Source: Ectocarpus siliculosus
Taxonomy: Eukaryota > Sar > Phaeophyceae > Ectocarpales > Ectocarpaceae
DNA: 64,000 nucleotides
NCBI GenBank assembly: GCA_000310025.1
Contig: FN649748.1
Location: 3,759,740 to 3,823,739 of the forward strand
Reading direction: 5' to 3'
Positions 24,345-34,500 of the stretch are shown piece by piece. Below the pieces are notes generated by a model. That model saw nothing but the letters and a program-made list of their open reading frames with translations. It was not told the DNA's origin and ran no database searches. Each line of letters begins with the position of its first letter. The first letter of the stretch is position 1. The translations under genes were made by a program, and so were the position numbers.

Positions 24345-24450
24345 TCTATAGTGCAGGGGTGTGTCCAGAAATTCTACCTGCACTATAGCGGGCACCTGCA
24401 CTAATCAGAATAGTGCGTCAATAGTGCAGGTTCGATGCTTGATTTCATGG
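24345..24450. repeat. Cluster of TAGTGCAGG inverted and direct repeats beside the gap
   Basis: CTATAGTGCAGG (24345-24356) is perfectly inverted at 24377-24388, forming a 12-bp stem with a 20-nt loop. Further CCTGCACTA and ATAGTGCAGG copies follow up to about 24430, 50 bp before the N gap. They are probably terminal repeats of an element that the assembly could not cross. Confidence 0.6.
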
Positions 24451-24482
24451 TGTGGCGCTCAAAATTTGCGGGGCTAACAGAG

Positions 24483-24536
24483 NNNNNNNNNNNNNNNNNN
24501 NNNNNNNNNNNNNNNNNNNNNNNNNNNNNNNNNNNN
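24483..24536. other. Assembly gap (54 N)
   Basis: Fifty-four unresolved bases. The gap sits between a hairpin-repeat cluster and a coding-like minus-strand fragment, so the true length may differ. Confidence 0.98.
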
Positions 24537-24544
24537 CCCCCGCC

Positions 24545-24830
24545 CTCACGACGTCGCGAAAAATTATCTCATGTCTGCCTGGCGCATCCATCAACTTGAG
24601 AATCTCAACCTTCGTGTCGTTGTCCGGCCGCGCACGAGAACCAGAACCCTTCTTACTCCCCCCCTTCGTTTTTTTGTCTTTTTATGGTCCCGCCGTCCCG
24701 CCCCAGCACCCTCAGCTGGTGTCGCTTTGCGCTTGCCAGCCTTGGCGACGCACTTGCTGCAGATGCGGTGCTTTTCGCTGTCGTCAAACATGCTGCTCAA
24801 TTGCCGTGGAGCCGCCCGCCACACGCTCCC
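24545..24830 (-). pseudogene. Coding-like fragment with a CxxC motif, frame broken
   Basis: On the minus strand one frame reads SSMFDDSEKHRICSKCVAKA followed by a lysine-rich stretch. After an A-run the sequence continues in another frame with DNDTKVEILKLMDAPGRHEI up to the gap. The composition looks coding and the CxxC could bind zinc, but the frame changes at a homopolymer and the rest is lost in the gap. Family not recognised. It could be a small exon pair, a decayed transposon gene or an assembly indel. Confidence 0.3.
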
Positions 24831-24988
24831 TTGCAGACGTGGTCATGAAGGGCTTGCGGCGTTCTGTCTCGTTGATGGCACAGCTCACCGTCCGTACAAG
24901 GCATGGTGCGCCTCTGCGTAGAGCTCTTCGGGTCGGCAGCAGCACGTGTACTCTGGTTTCTGTGTCGGGTCTGTCCGCTGTCTTGTCC

Positions 24989-25074
24989 GTGTTTTTGTTA
25001 TAAGCATCGACCTCGCTAACGGCTGATAAATGAAAAGACGTCAGTCTTGGTGCGATTGAAAACATAAAACACTC
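24989..25074 (-). repeat. Dispersed repeat family R1, copy A
   Basis: On the minus strand this reads GTTTT-CAATCGCAC-AAGACTGACGTC, then TTTTCATTTATCAGCCGTTA, then GGTCGATGCTTATAAC. It is clearly related to 38750-38870, 46850-46970 and 55450-55585. This copy lacks the leading GGGTCCCAG block. Confidence 0.7.
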
Positions 25075-25419
25075 CTTAAGGATTTTTGGAAGGCCGTTTC
25101 GATCATCGTGTTGTTTACGGTTTGATGTGTTTACATCAGTCAGAACTTGTTCGACCCCCATCTTTCGTCCCCCACCTTCCTCCCTTTCGTGTGTATCAAT
25201 GTTTCGTGGGTTTCGGCCATAAACAAACTCCAAAACCTTCGTGAGTTCGTTCCGAAAGGCGAAAACTGTAGCTCGCTGCGCAGTGAGTCACATCTGCTCT
25301 TAACGCATACTTAGTAGTTTGACCGAGTGTATCCCTGGCGGGGGAAAGGAGATGAAGGGGGGGGGCGTACTCTTATGTTTTTTGCATGCCTTAGCGGTTA
25401 GACCATTGACCACGCGTCC

Positions 25420-26090
25420 TCAAGAGGACGGAGCATTGTTCCCACAGGATCGATCACCGATGGCCAATCGTTCCTTTCTACTTCTTTGCCAAAGGTGGCT
25501 CAAAAGTGTCTTCCCTAGTCTGTCTATCTTAACGATATCCCTTCCCGCCTTTTCAAACCACTTCCTACTCCCCAGTACAGCTACCGTCCTCTCCTCTCTA
25601 TTCCATGCCTCAAACATCTCCCTGTACGTCCCTTGTATTTTTCCCAGCTCAGTCATGTACACTTCCCTCTCCTCTTCGTACCACGGACATTCCGCGACTA
25701 CATGAACACGGTCTTCGCATTCGAAGCCGCAATCACATTTATTTGAACTTGTCGTCTTCGTCGTCTACCGTCCTATGTCTTCGTCAACGTTCTCGAAGGC
25801 CTGAATTTGACCTTAAGCTTTGTCCCTGCATCCATTGGTCCATGTAGGTATAATCCTTGAACCCTATTCCTTCTTTCAACATTCCGTACACTTGTAGACC
25901 CTCCTTATCCTTGGTTTCTTTCCTTAGATTATGTTCTTCTCTCTCGGCACAAGCAACATATATCTTCTCCTTGAACCCCTGCAGACCCTCCGTTTCCAGC
26001 GTTTCATCTTCGTCGATGTCTAACCCCTTCCATACGTCCTCTACAATCTTGACCCATTCCGTGGGTTGTCTACATACCCCTCTTGTTTGC
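25420..26090 (-). pseudogene. Decayed 3' end of a LINE (non-LTR retrotransposon) ORF2
   Basis: The minus strand carries one open segment (about 26070-25800) with WVKIVEDVWKGLDIDEDETL and a charged helix. After a frameshift come KCDCGFECEDRVHVVAECPW and YEEEREVYM. The C-x-C-x3-C ... H-x4-C spacing followed by acidic YEEER matches the C-terminal zinc-binding tail found after the reverse transcriptase of LINE ORF2 proteins. The frame then runs on to a stop at 25420. The reverse transcriptase itself is absent, so this is a 5'-truncated, frameshifted copy, as usual for LINEs. Confidence 0.6.
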
Positions 26091-26110
26091 CCACTTCGCC
26101 TCCCATACTA

Positions 26111-27907
26111 TTCTCGGGGGGGGGCATAAATGGGTGCGTGAACAAGAGGCCTACAGGGTTAGAAATGTGCAGTGACTGTTACTGAACAGTACCGGGAAAG
26201 GGCCCCTCCTGTAGAATCAGGGCTGTGCATGCAACGGGTGTAACATGAAATACCACGCGCTGTCCTCCGTTCCCATCGCTGTCCTTAGATCGCACCGAAA
26301 CGGACCAGTAGGGACACAAGATTACACGCCATCACCTACCAAAGGGCTGGAATTCACCGTGGGACCGACATCAAAACAAAGTTGAGTTGCACGCCTCATC
26401 GCCCTTTGAAAGTGTAGATCGAATCACCGTGTGTTTGATATTGCGTCCCCTAACCTGAAAAATAAAAAACACCGACACAAACCTGAAAAAAAAAAATTGC
26501 CCAAAACAAAAACAAGCAACACCCCAAACCCATTATTATGTGATATGTCGTAGTTATTGTACTGGAAAAGTGGTCTTCGAGCCGTGACCGGTAGATACTA
26601 CTACTCCTATTTAACTTGGAGTCCAACAACCGCTACCATTTATTTATTGCGTCCCCAGAACCACAAATAAATTAGAAAATACCCAAAACAAAACAAAACA
26701 TAACAAAACACACCCTATTTATTTGATGATGGTGCATGGTGGGTGCCTCTCTGTGGGTTGACCTTGTGACATACTTTCTCTGCAAAAAAGCTGAGTCATG
26801 TCAAATATAGACAGGTGACAGAACGTCATGCATCGCAACCAGGGTCGTTGCTTGAATTTCCCGGCGTGTGTGTGGGCGCACTTTGAAAACTAGCGGTCCC
26901 TACAAAGCCCCATCTCTTGTTGCATCCAAACCGCTAGATAGACTGTTCTAGGTTAGCACCGAATACGTAAACAACTATAGGATTGCCATATATAATTAAC
27001 AGATTGTGTGCCCAGGGCCCGATAGACAAACGGCAGTTCTGGACAGTGTTTCGTTGGAACACACGGCAGCGGTTACCCTGTTTCCTTTCCTCCTGAGTGC
27101 CGATCAAGGAAGTACTCGCACGACAATCTGCGTCCAGCATGTCCAGCACAATCATGTACACGGAACCCACACGCACTTCAAAGCTCCTTGTTCATCGTCC
27201 CCCGGGAGGTGGACACATGAGTTTCCTGGGAGCACCTAAATAGGAAGGAGGGAGTGGACACCGGGTACAGTTCACAGGCTTTCAAGATACTGCAGCAGGA
27301 GCAGCACAACGGTCCAGCAATATTCGGAAGAGGTGCGATAGACGCAGGTGAAGATATATTTGACAACTTTTCCCCTAAAGTTTCTGTTGGGGTGGGATAT
27401 GGGGGATTATGGCGTGCGGGAAGCTTGCCTCGACAAACCCTAACAAATCGACGGGAAAAAAAAAAGAAGACCTGTTTCTGCGGCGAGACTAACCCTTCTT
27501 GATAGCAGAGGGCAGATGTCCCCTGTCTATTGACGGGCGCTCCATCCTTCAACGCGCCGGACTCAAACCTCTTGCACTTCCTCGTCCCCTTGTTGTTTCC
27601 TTGCCGTCCCTCCCCCACACGGCCCACGAAACGTAACGCAGATGGGTGTCCAATCCGAACGACGGCTGCCACCACCCCGCCAGCAAGCTGAGCTCTTCCA
27701 CAGCACGGTCCACAGGGTACAACAGAGGGGAAACGAGAGGAAGAGCGCCGATGTGCACGCGACCGTCGTCAGGCCTTGTGCGGGACCCTGCCAGGATACA
27801 CTAAAATCGGGAATGTTCGCGAGGGTTACGCGAGTAACATATGTCGTGTGACCTCCATGGAGTAGAAGACCACATCATCGATGGGACGCCGATTCCTAGT
27901 TGTGATC
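26111..27907. other. No gene supported
   Basis: A-rich, low-complexity tracts such as AACAAAACAAAAC lie at 26460-26520 and 26640-26715. No domain or splice structure is recognised. One frame at 27178-27675 (minus) is open for 165 codons but shows nothing diagnostic. Confidence 0.5.
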
Positions 27908-29200
27908 GATCTGGTGGCAGGTAATGTCAAATCCGTCTGCAGGTAGTTTATAGCGTCTTGTCCCACTCTCTCTGTCACTTCATCACACGGTTCGCTCCGT
28001 GCGGTGTAGCATATTGAGAATAAGTCGGGCGGCTTGCGGCCTGCAGAGCGTTCGATATCACGTACGTTCGATTGAGCGACGATCGTTCGTGGCCGTGGGT
28101 GCTGTTTTGGCTATTGTGTTTGCTGTTGTTTGTGTGTATGTTGGTGTTGCTGTTCCTATGAGTGTGCGTGTGCCCACGTGGAAATCCATCTATACGTCTG
28201 GTGGGAAAGCGAGTAGCAGTCTTGATGGTTTGATTTGGCAGACGAGCATGCAAGAAATGTGGAGTGGGGGCCGGGCTCGTTCCGAGTTCGAGTACAAGAC
28301 CACTCGATCGATGGACACGAGTCCTGGTAGCAGTCGATCTGGTGGCAGGTAATGTCAAATCTGTCTGCAGGTAGTTTATTGAGAGCCAGTGCCCCCTCTC
28401 GATGAGACACCATCACGCGATTCGCTCCGTCCGGTGAGAGAATATTGGGAAGGCGATTGGTGCCTTGCGGCCTGCAGAGCGTTCGATATCACGTACATTC
28501 GATTGAGCGACGATCGTTCGTGGCCGTGGGTGCTGTTTTGGCTATTGTTGTTTTTGTTGTTTGTGTGTATGTTGGTGTTGCTGTTCCTATGAGTGTGTGC
28601 GCACCCATGTTGAAATCCATGTATATATCTGGGGGGAAAGCGGGTAGGAATCTTGACGGTTTGATTTAGCCGATGAGCGTTCATAAAGCGTGGAGTGGGG
28701 GCTAGATTCGTTCCGTGTTCGAGTGCAAGACCACGCACACGGTGGGCACAGAATTCGGCGAAGTGCCCATTCGGTGGCAGGTATGGCAAAATCCGCCAGC
28801 AGGTAGTTTATGGAGCCCTGTCATGCTCTCTCTCACTGCATCTCGCGATTCGCTCCGTCCGATGTGGCATATGGAGAACAAGTGGGGCGGCTTGGGCCTG
28901 TTAAGCGTTCGATATCACGTACGTTCGGGCGAGCGACGATCGTTCGTGACCGTGGGTGTTGTTTTGGTTATTGTTATTTGTGTTGACGTTAGTGTTGCTG
29001 GTCCTGTTAGCGTGTGCGCGCCCACGTTGAAATCCTCGTTGAAATCTAGGTGGAAAGCGGGTAGGTATCCGGTCAGTCTTTTGTAGCTCAGCCGACGAGC
29101 GTTCATGAAGTGTGGAATTGGGGGCATGTTCGCCCCGTGTTTCTGCTGACGGTACACCAATGTACCCGAATGGGAGGCAATACCGGTAGTGTTGGTTCGA
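27908..29200 (+). repeat. Three tandem units of about 430 bp, each with a TM-type open frame
   Basis: The marker GGTGGCAGGTA recurs at 27913, 28341 and 28773 (periods 428 and 432). Each unit contains GCGTTCGATATCACGTAC and a plus-strand open segment reading SVRYHVRSIERRSFVAVGAV, then a strongly hydrophobic stretch of about 20 residues, then a PMSV-x-x-P segment. Unit 3 is the most diverged. The shared hydrophobic reading frame could encode a single-pass membrane peptide, but no common start or splice pattern is clear. It may be duplicated exons, tandem small genes or non-coding satellite-like DNA. Confidence 0.7.
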
Positions 29201-29439
29201 TCGGTGGTGTTGAACATGCCAAATGTGAGCCGTCGCAGACAACGAGGCGCTGAGGTATCGGCGAATGTCTCTACTAGTACGAAAAAGCTCGAAATTCGAT
29301 GCTTACAGCGCTTCCGAAATCAATACGGTTGTGGCGCTTGAGTAACTAGGCTTCCGTCACGAACTCTCCGTCCATAATCGGTGGCCAAAGTCTAGGCAAG
29401 CGCAATGCATTGGATGAGCTCTCTGGAAGGGTTCGCATC

Positions 29440-29590
29440 GCGAAGCATCGATGATAGCAGCCTGTTAGAGAACCGCGCTCTCCCGCAGCGTATAGGCACG
29501 TTCGACGACAAGCCGAACATACATCCAACACCACGAGCTGTCGTTCCAGTGTCGACACGAAGACCTTCCCTCCATGGAACGCCTGGTCAG
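29440..29590 (-). pseudogene. Relic similar to the N-terminal part of the FNIP-repeat gene
   Basis: The minus strand reads GGKVFVSTLERQLVVLDVCS followed by ACRR. The leader of the FNIP array at 58262-58350 (+) reads RWYASTLELQLVSLDMCRAC. About two thirds of positions agree, and the DNA is also similar. This looks like a fragment of a second family member; no repeats follow it on the same strand. Confidence 0.5.
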
Positions 29591-30210
29591 TGTTGCTCTC
29601 AGTGTGATTCAAGCCAGACCCGGTGAGACTGGTGGCCGGCCATAAGAATCGAGTTCCGGTGGTGGAGTAATAGCCGAAAAACACCGGAAGTTAAGGGGGT
29701 GAGGTGCATGTTCGGGTGTCCTGCGGAATTCGATCTTGAGTAAATTGGCAGTGCTTTCTTGCCGCCCCTAAGAAGTCGAGTGGGCATGATGGAACGACGG
29801 CAGTAGATGCGGGGGGAGGGAAAGGAATCCCACAATATGTTCCAAGTTCGACACTGGAATCCAACTGTTTTGCGGGCATAGACTATGTGAGCAGCCTCTC
29901 TTGTGTTTGTCCACAACACCTGGACTATGGGAAAACAAATCGTGCGAGAGGCATTCATTGACCAAGGCCGATGCGAACTGGACACGTTGTTGATCAAGCA
30001 CTACCATCGCGTTGACTTTTCAAGGGGTACCAACATCGACTACGCTGGTACACTTCATGGCCTAACTCTCGGCGTCATCTCACTTTCGGCGCATTTTCGA
30101 CGAGCTGATCAAATCTATCACGTAGCCGGGGTCGATTCAGATTTTGTCATTCAAGGGCATCTTCAACCAGCCGGGCGGGCATGTGGCCACCCGATCTGCG
30201 TTAGCTGGGC

Positions 30211-30860
30211 TTGGTTTTGATGTTCAGCCATCCGATTGACGATGCTACGTGGAACAAAACGATGCAGGGTACTACTGTTGGGGAAATTTTCGATCACCCG
30301 ATTGAACAAGTCAAGTGGCCGCCACTCGCAAAGTTTAAGCTCGACGAGGACTTCGACCAGCCAACCGAACAAGTTTCTTGGTCGGAGTCGTTAAGGGACT
30401 TGACCATGGGCGAACACTTGACCATAATATCTCCAAACGTGAGTGAGCCTAGCTCGCTAGGCCACCTGACGTTTGAACATAATATGGTCAAATGCTCGCC
30501 CAAGACTAATTTCTGTAGCTACTCTGGCCTGAAACTTGTTCGATCGGCTGGACGACGTCCCCATAGAGCCCGATCTCCAAAAGTGGCGGTCGAATGCCAC
30601 GTTCAATCGGTTGATTGAGGCATGGTCCAAGACTTATTCGCCGCACGATTTACTTAGCGCACGTGACGCGCGCTTTTGAAGTACAAGCGAGCTAGAGGCC
30701 AACTGACGTTTGGAGGTATTGAGGTCAAATTCTCGCCCCAAAAACAATTTCCGTAGCGACTCTGGCCATGGAACTTGTGCGGTCGGCTGGGCGAAGTCGA
30801 GCTCGATCTCCAAAGCGTGACGACGCTCAATCGATTAATTGAAACATGGTCCAAGAGTTG
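30211..30860. pseudogene. Degenerate FNIP repeats in head-to-head inversion
   Basis: On the plus strand, 30280-30420 reads FDHPIEQVKWPP, then DEDFDQPTEQVSWSESLRDL, matching the FNIP pattern FNQPI-x3-VWP-x-SL-x-x-LSFG. On the minus strand, 30860-30660 reads LDFAQPTAQVPWPESLRKLF. Between them the sequence is an imperfect palindrome centred near 30453, with arms reaching about 30290 and 30615. Stops interrupt both directions, so it is a rearranged, decayed copy. Confidence 0.6.
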
Positions 30861-31564
30861 TGCGCTGCAAGGATTTTTTCAGCCCACGTGACATCTTCAA
30901 TCGGCTGGCTCAAGACACCCTCTAAAGAGCCATCTTAGTCGATGCCGAACACGCTATCAATGACTTCAAGTCTGTCGTGATAGTATTCTGTGTGACCTAC
31001 AGTACCCGTTGTTTCTGCTGGTCACCGAGCACCGCTCGTGCAGCAACGATATCTTCCCTGTGGGTAATAGGCTCAGTAAGGCAGTTGGGGTGGCCATATT
31101 ACTATGGTACTGTGTGTCACGGGAAGATTGGTAGAGGAAAGTCCGTTCCTAAACATCTCATTCCAAATAGGCGACTGGTCGGATGTATACTACAGAGCAT
31201 TTGGTCGTTTTCGGAGAGACGTCCATGGACGCCCGAAAGAAAACGACTGTCGACGAACTTACCCTCCAATACATTACCTTCCGCAATACCACCTTGCTTC
31301 TTATGTATAGACGCTTGTCTTTGTTTCCCCCCGAATAGTTGCTTTCCTGTATCCGTCCATGCCCATGTGTGGAGTGGAGAGTAGAGTGATCTCAAGCGAA
31401 AGAGAGCGGAAAAAAAAAAGAAAATGGAAGATGGAACCGCCGCGAGAACCGGTTCAGGGTGCAGACCGGAGGCGGTTATTCAATTGCGCCGCACTCTCGG
31501 TTTGTGCGGAGCGGGTGCTGTGCAGTGTTTGGTTTGTGTGCTTGCTGGCTGCATGCGGTACCGC

Positions 31565-34500
31565 ATGTCTCGCCCTATCAACGCCGATGCCGGCCTATAT
31601 ATCCCTCGGATGATCCCCTGGCGAGACTGGGATGAGTGGTGCAGGGCGGACTTTCTTATGGACTACCTATGGAGGCGTGACTGGAGCCCGCAGGCTGAGC
31701 ACCTCGGATTTGTTTTTTTGTTTGGGGTGTTTTCGACCAGCTCATTTGCAGGTGAGCAAAATATTGTTTGGCGTCCTATGAGATACAGAGTGCATCGGGT
31801 GCAGTTGCGGAGGGGTTGTTGCGCGTGTACGGGGTACGGGTACTATCCGAGGTGTGCACCACCGTAACCTCCGGTGTGAACAGTGTTGCTGCACGCACCT
31901 TCCTGGCACAACCTTGGCTACTGGGCCTTGGCTACTGGACCTCCATTCTCTGGCCCACCAGTACAACAAGAAAATCCTGTGTGGGCTTGCTGCTTCGGTA
32001 CCTGGCTGGTGCGCCAATTATACATAAACAAAACGCAAAAAATGACGTAAAAAATAAATGGGATGGTAAACACACTCTGCTGTTGTAGTCGACAGTGTCA
32101 TTCAGAGGGAGTGTGCTTGGGTTAAGTGCTTCAAGGTTTGCCCAGCGTGTGGTTGTGCTAGGCAAGGGAGTTGCCTGGTTTGGTCGTTCAAAGTCGCAAG
32201 CTGCATCGTTTCCCCACGGACTGCATGAGGCTACCATTAGAGGTGGGTGTTTTTCGTTCATGACCGATGCGTGGTCTTTCGGGCGGGAGTACGCCATGCA
32301 TTATTGTGCGCTTGTGGTATGCGTGCCCTGCGTTTGCGGCGTAGAAACGGGTTCCCGAACTGATCGTGGATAGCAGCGAATTCAGTTAAAAGAGGCCGGG
32401 GTCGATCGTGTCCCGGTTAGTTTTCTTTCTCGTTTGGGCATAAAAACAAGTCGTGTCTTGGAAGACTTTTCTGGTTGCTTTTGTTTACTTTTTCATTTCT
32501 AGAAAGGTTTCCCCCGTTATCGGGTAAATTATTGGCTTGTGACCACGGAAAGCGTCCGCGTCAGTTGGACCACAGGAAGGACATCAAAAGGTACTGAGGG
32601 GAGAGCGAAACGGTTATATAATGATACTTAATGACAACAACACCCGAGCTTTTGTGCAATGCGTCAGTGTAATCCCTCATGCCCTCTCCTGCACGCAGTC
32701 TGTACAGCTGTACAATACTTGTCGTCCAGACCCCGCGATTGTGCCGACGATTCGATCCCTCTACTCTCTGTCCTCCTTACTCCCGTAAAATACGGTTGTT
32801 GCGAATTGTGTTGACACATCGCGCCCTGTACGCTTAAAATATCTCATCGGTAAGTAGGGCAACTTAAGTAAACATGTCTCCAGGACCAAAGCCTCTGTTC
32901 GATTCCAGGCACGAGGCTGTTATCCACAGGAAACACCTTTCTGGCTTCCGATCAACCTCGACATCTGGCGGGCCTTTTCCGCCCTACCCCAAATACAAGG
33001 CCACCAGGGATAGCGACGCCTTGCTGCCGCGCAGCCTCTCCCCCGGCCACGCCGGCCGCTCAAGCAACAAAAAAACGCGGACGTCTTCCGCGGCATCCGG
33101 CGGCGGGTCTTCATCGAAGATAAATGACGGGAATTCCAGCTCGAAGCCTCCGTGCGCCCCGCGCGGAAGGGGCTCATCAGCGGCATCGAACCCCGGTACC
33201 GCGGCCATGGAGGTTGCAGCGCACGAGATCGCCTTGTCCGCGACGCCGACCGCCCTGTCTTGGGCGGTGGTTGCCCTGCTCGCGGACGGCGGGGGTAGGG
33301 TAAGGGGCGGGGATTTCGTCGGTGGAGTTGGTGGGAGGGAGCAAGGGCACCTCCTTCCTCGCTCAAGGGACAAGTACCCGACTCCGGTGAGAGAGTTGGG
33401 GGTTGGGTGGGATAGAACAACCTCGGGGAGAGGTTTCGAACACGGAATGTGAAGTTGGCGAGCTTGGTTGTGATGTGACGATGTCCTTAAGTGGTGCTCA
33501 AACTGGTATTGCGAATGTATTGGTAGATAACAACGCAACCAAGGGTGTCTTCCTTTCGCGTCGTTGCGAGTACGCGTGCTCCTGTCCGTTTCAAGAGTTG
33601 CCCCTCATCGTGTCCAAGCTTTGTTAGCGGGGAACCGAGATTTCACTGTTTTTGCTCGAGGTTCTACTTACCCATGTCTCCCGCTTTCTTGCTTCGTCGC
33701 ATGATACAGAAGCCGCGCGCCGCCAGACCCGGCCGTCGTCTTCGGTATCCTCTACCTCTGTTTCTCCGCGGTCGTTGTTCCCGCTCCTCTGTTATTTTCT
33801 TACCCCCTGACCTGCTTCCGCATCGCTGCATATGTACTCCCTCGGCTATTCAGGGCACCCCAGGAGTGGACAGCCGACAAGTCAGCCGCCGTCTTTCCGC
33901 GAGGTGCAGTACATTGCGAAAGTGGCGCAGATTCAGCATAGTCGGGTCCTAGAGGGTTCGTGTGAACTCAGCGTTCTGAGGATGAATTTGGCAGGGCCCC
34001 TGGTGGCACATGCCTACTTTCTGATATACATTCGAGTGGTGTGCACCCTTGCGACCCATGGTCCACCAACGGGCATACATCTATGCCCGGCGGTATGAAC
34101 CTCGTTTATTCACACGCTCTCACGGGGGGCGACGAGGGTGTTTGAGCCTACCTTCGCTTGCTGTGCGGTGTGTTTCAGTCGCACGTTCGTGCAGATTTGT
34201 TTGAGGTTGCTTGCTTTAGGTAGCGCGCTGACAAAGCAGCCATGGTCGCGATACGGCATTTCGGTACAGCTGTGAAATATCTCTTCGCGTGGGCAAAGGC
34301 TGTTAGACCAAGCAGTCTTCACAGCTGCGGACGATGTCAAGTTCACGCATCCATTCTCAGATGCGCACGAGTGTAGCGACTGGCGGCCTTCCGCAAAATG
34401 TTTCTTCTCTTTTCGAGCCCCCCGCCTCAGCCCTGCGGTTCTCCCTTCTCGATTTCGCAGGTGGGCAACCCTGCTGGACATGTTTCACTCTAGATGGCGG

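Noticed and set aside
32920-33538. Minus-strand ORFs over the Ser-rich exon of the LAS1-like gene, one acidic and plausible-looking
   Set aside because: The plus frame has a good acceptor, a GTGAGA donor and the RHE-type motif in context; the minus frames have no flanking motif.
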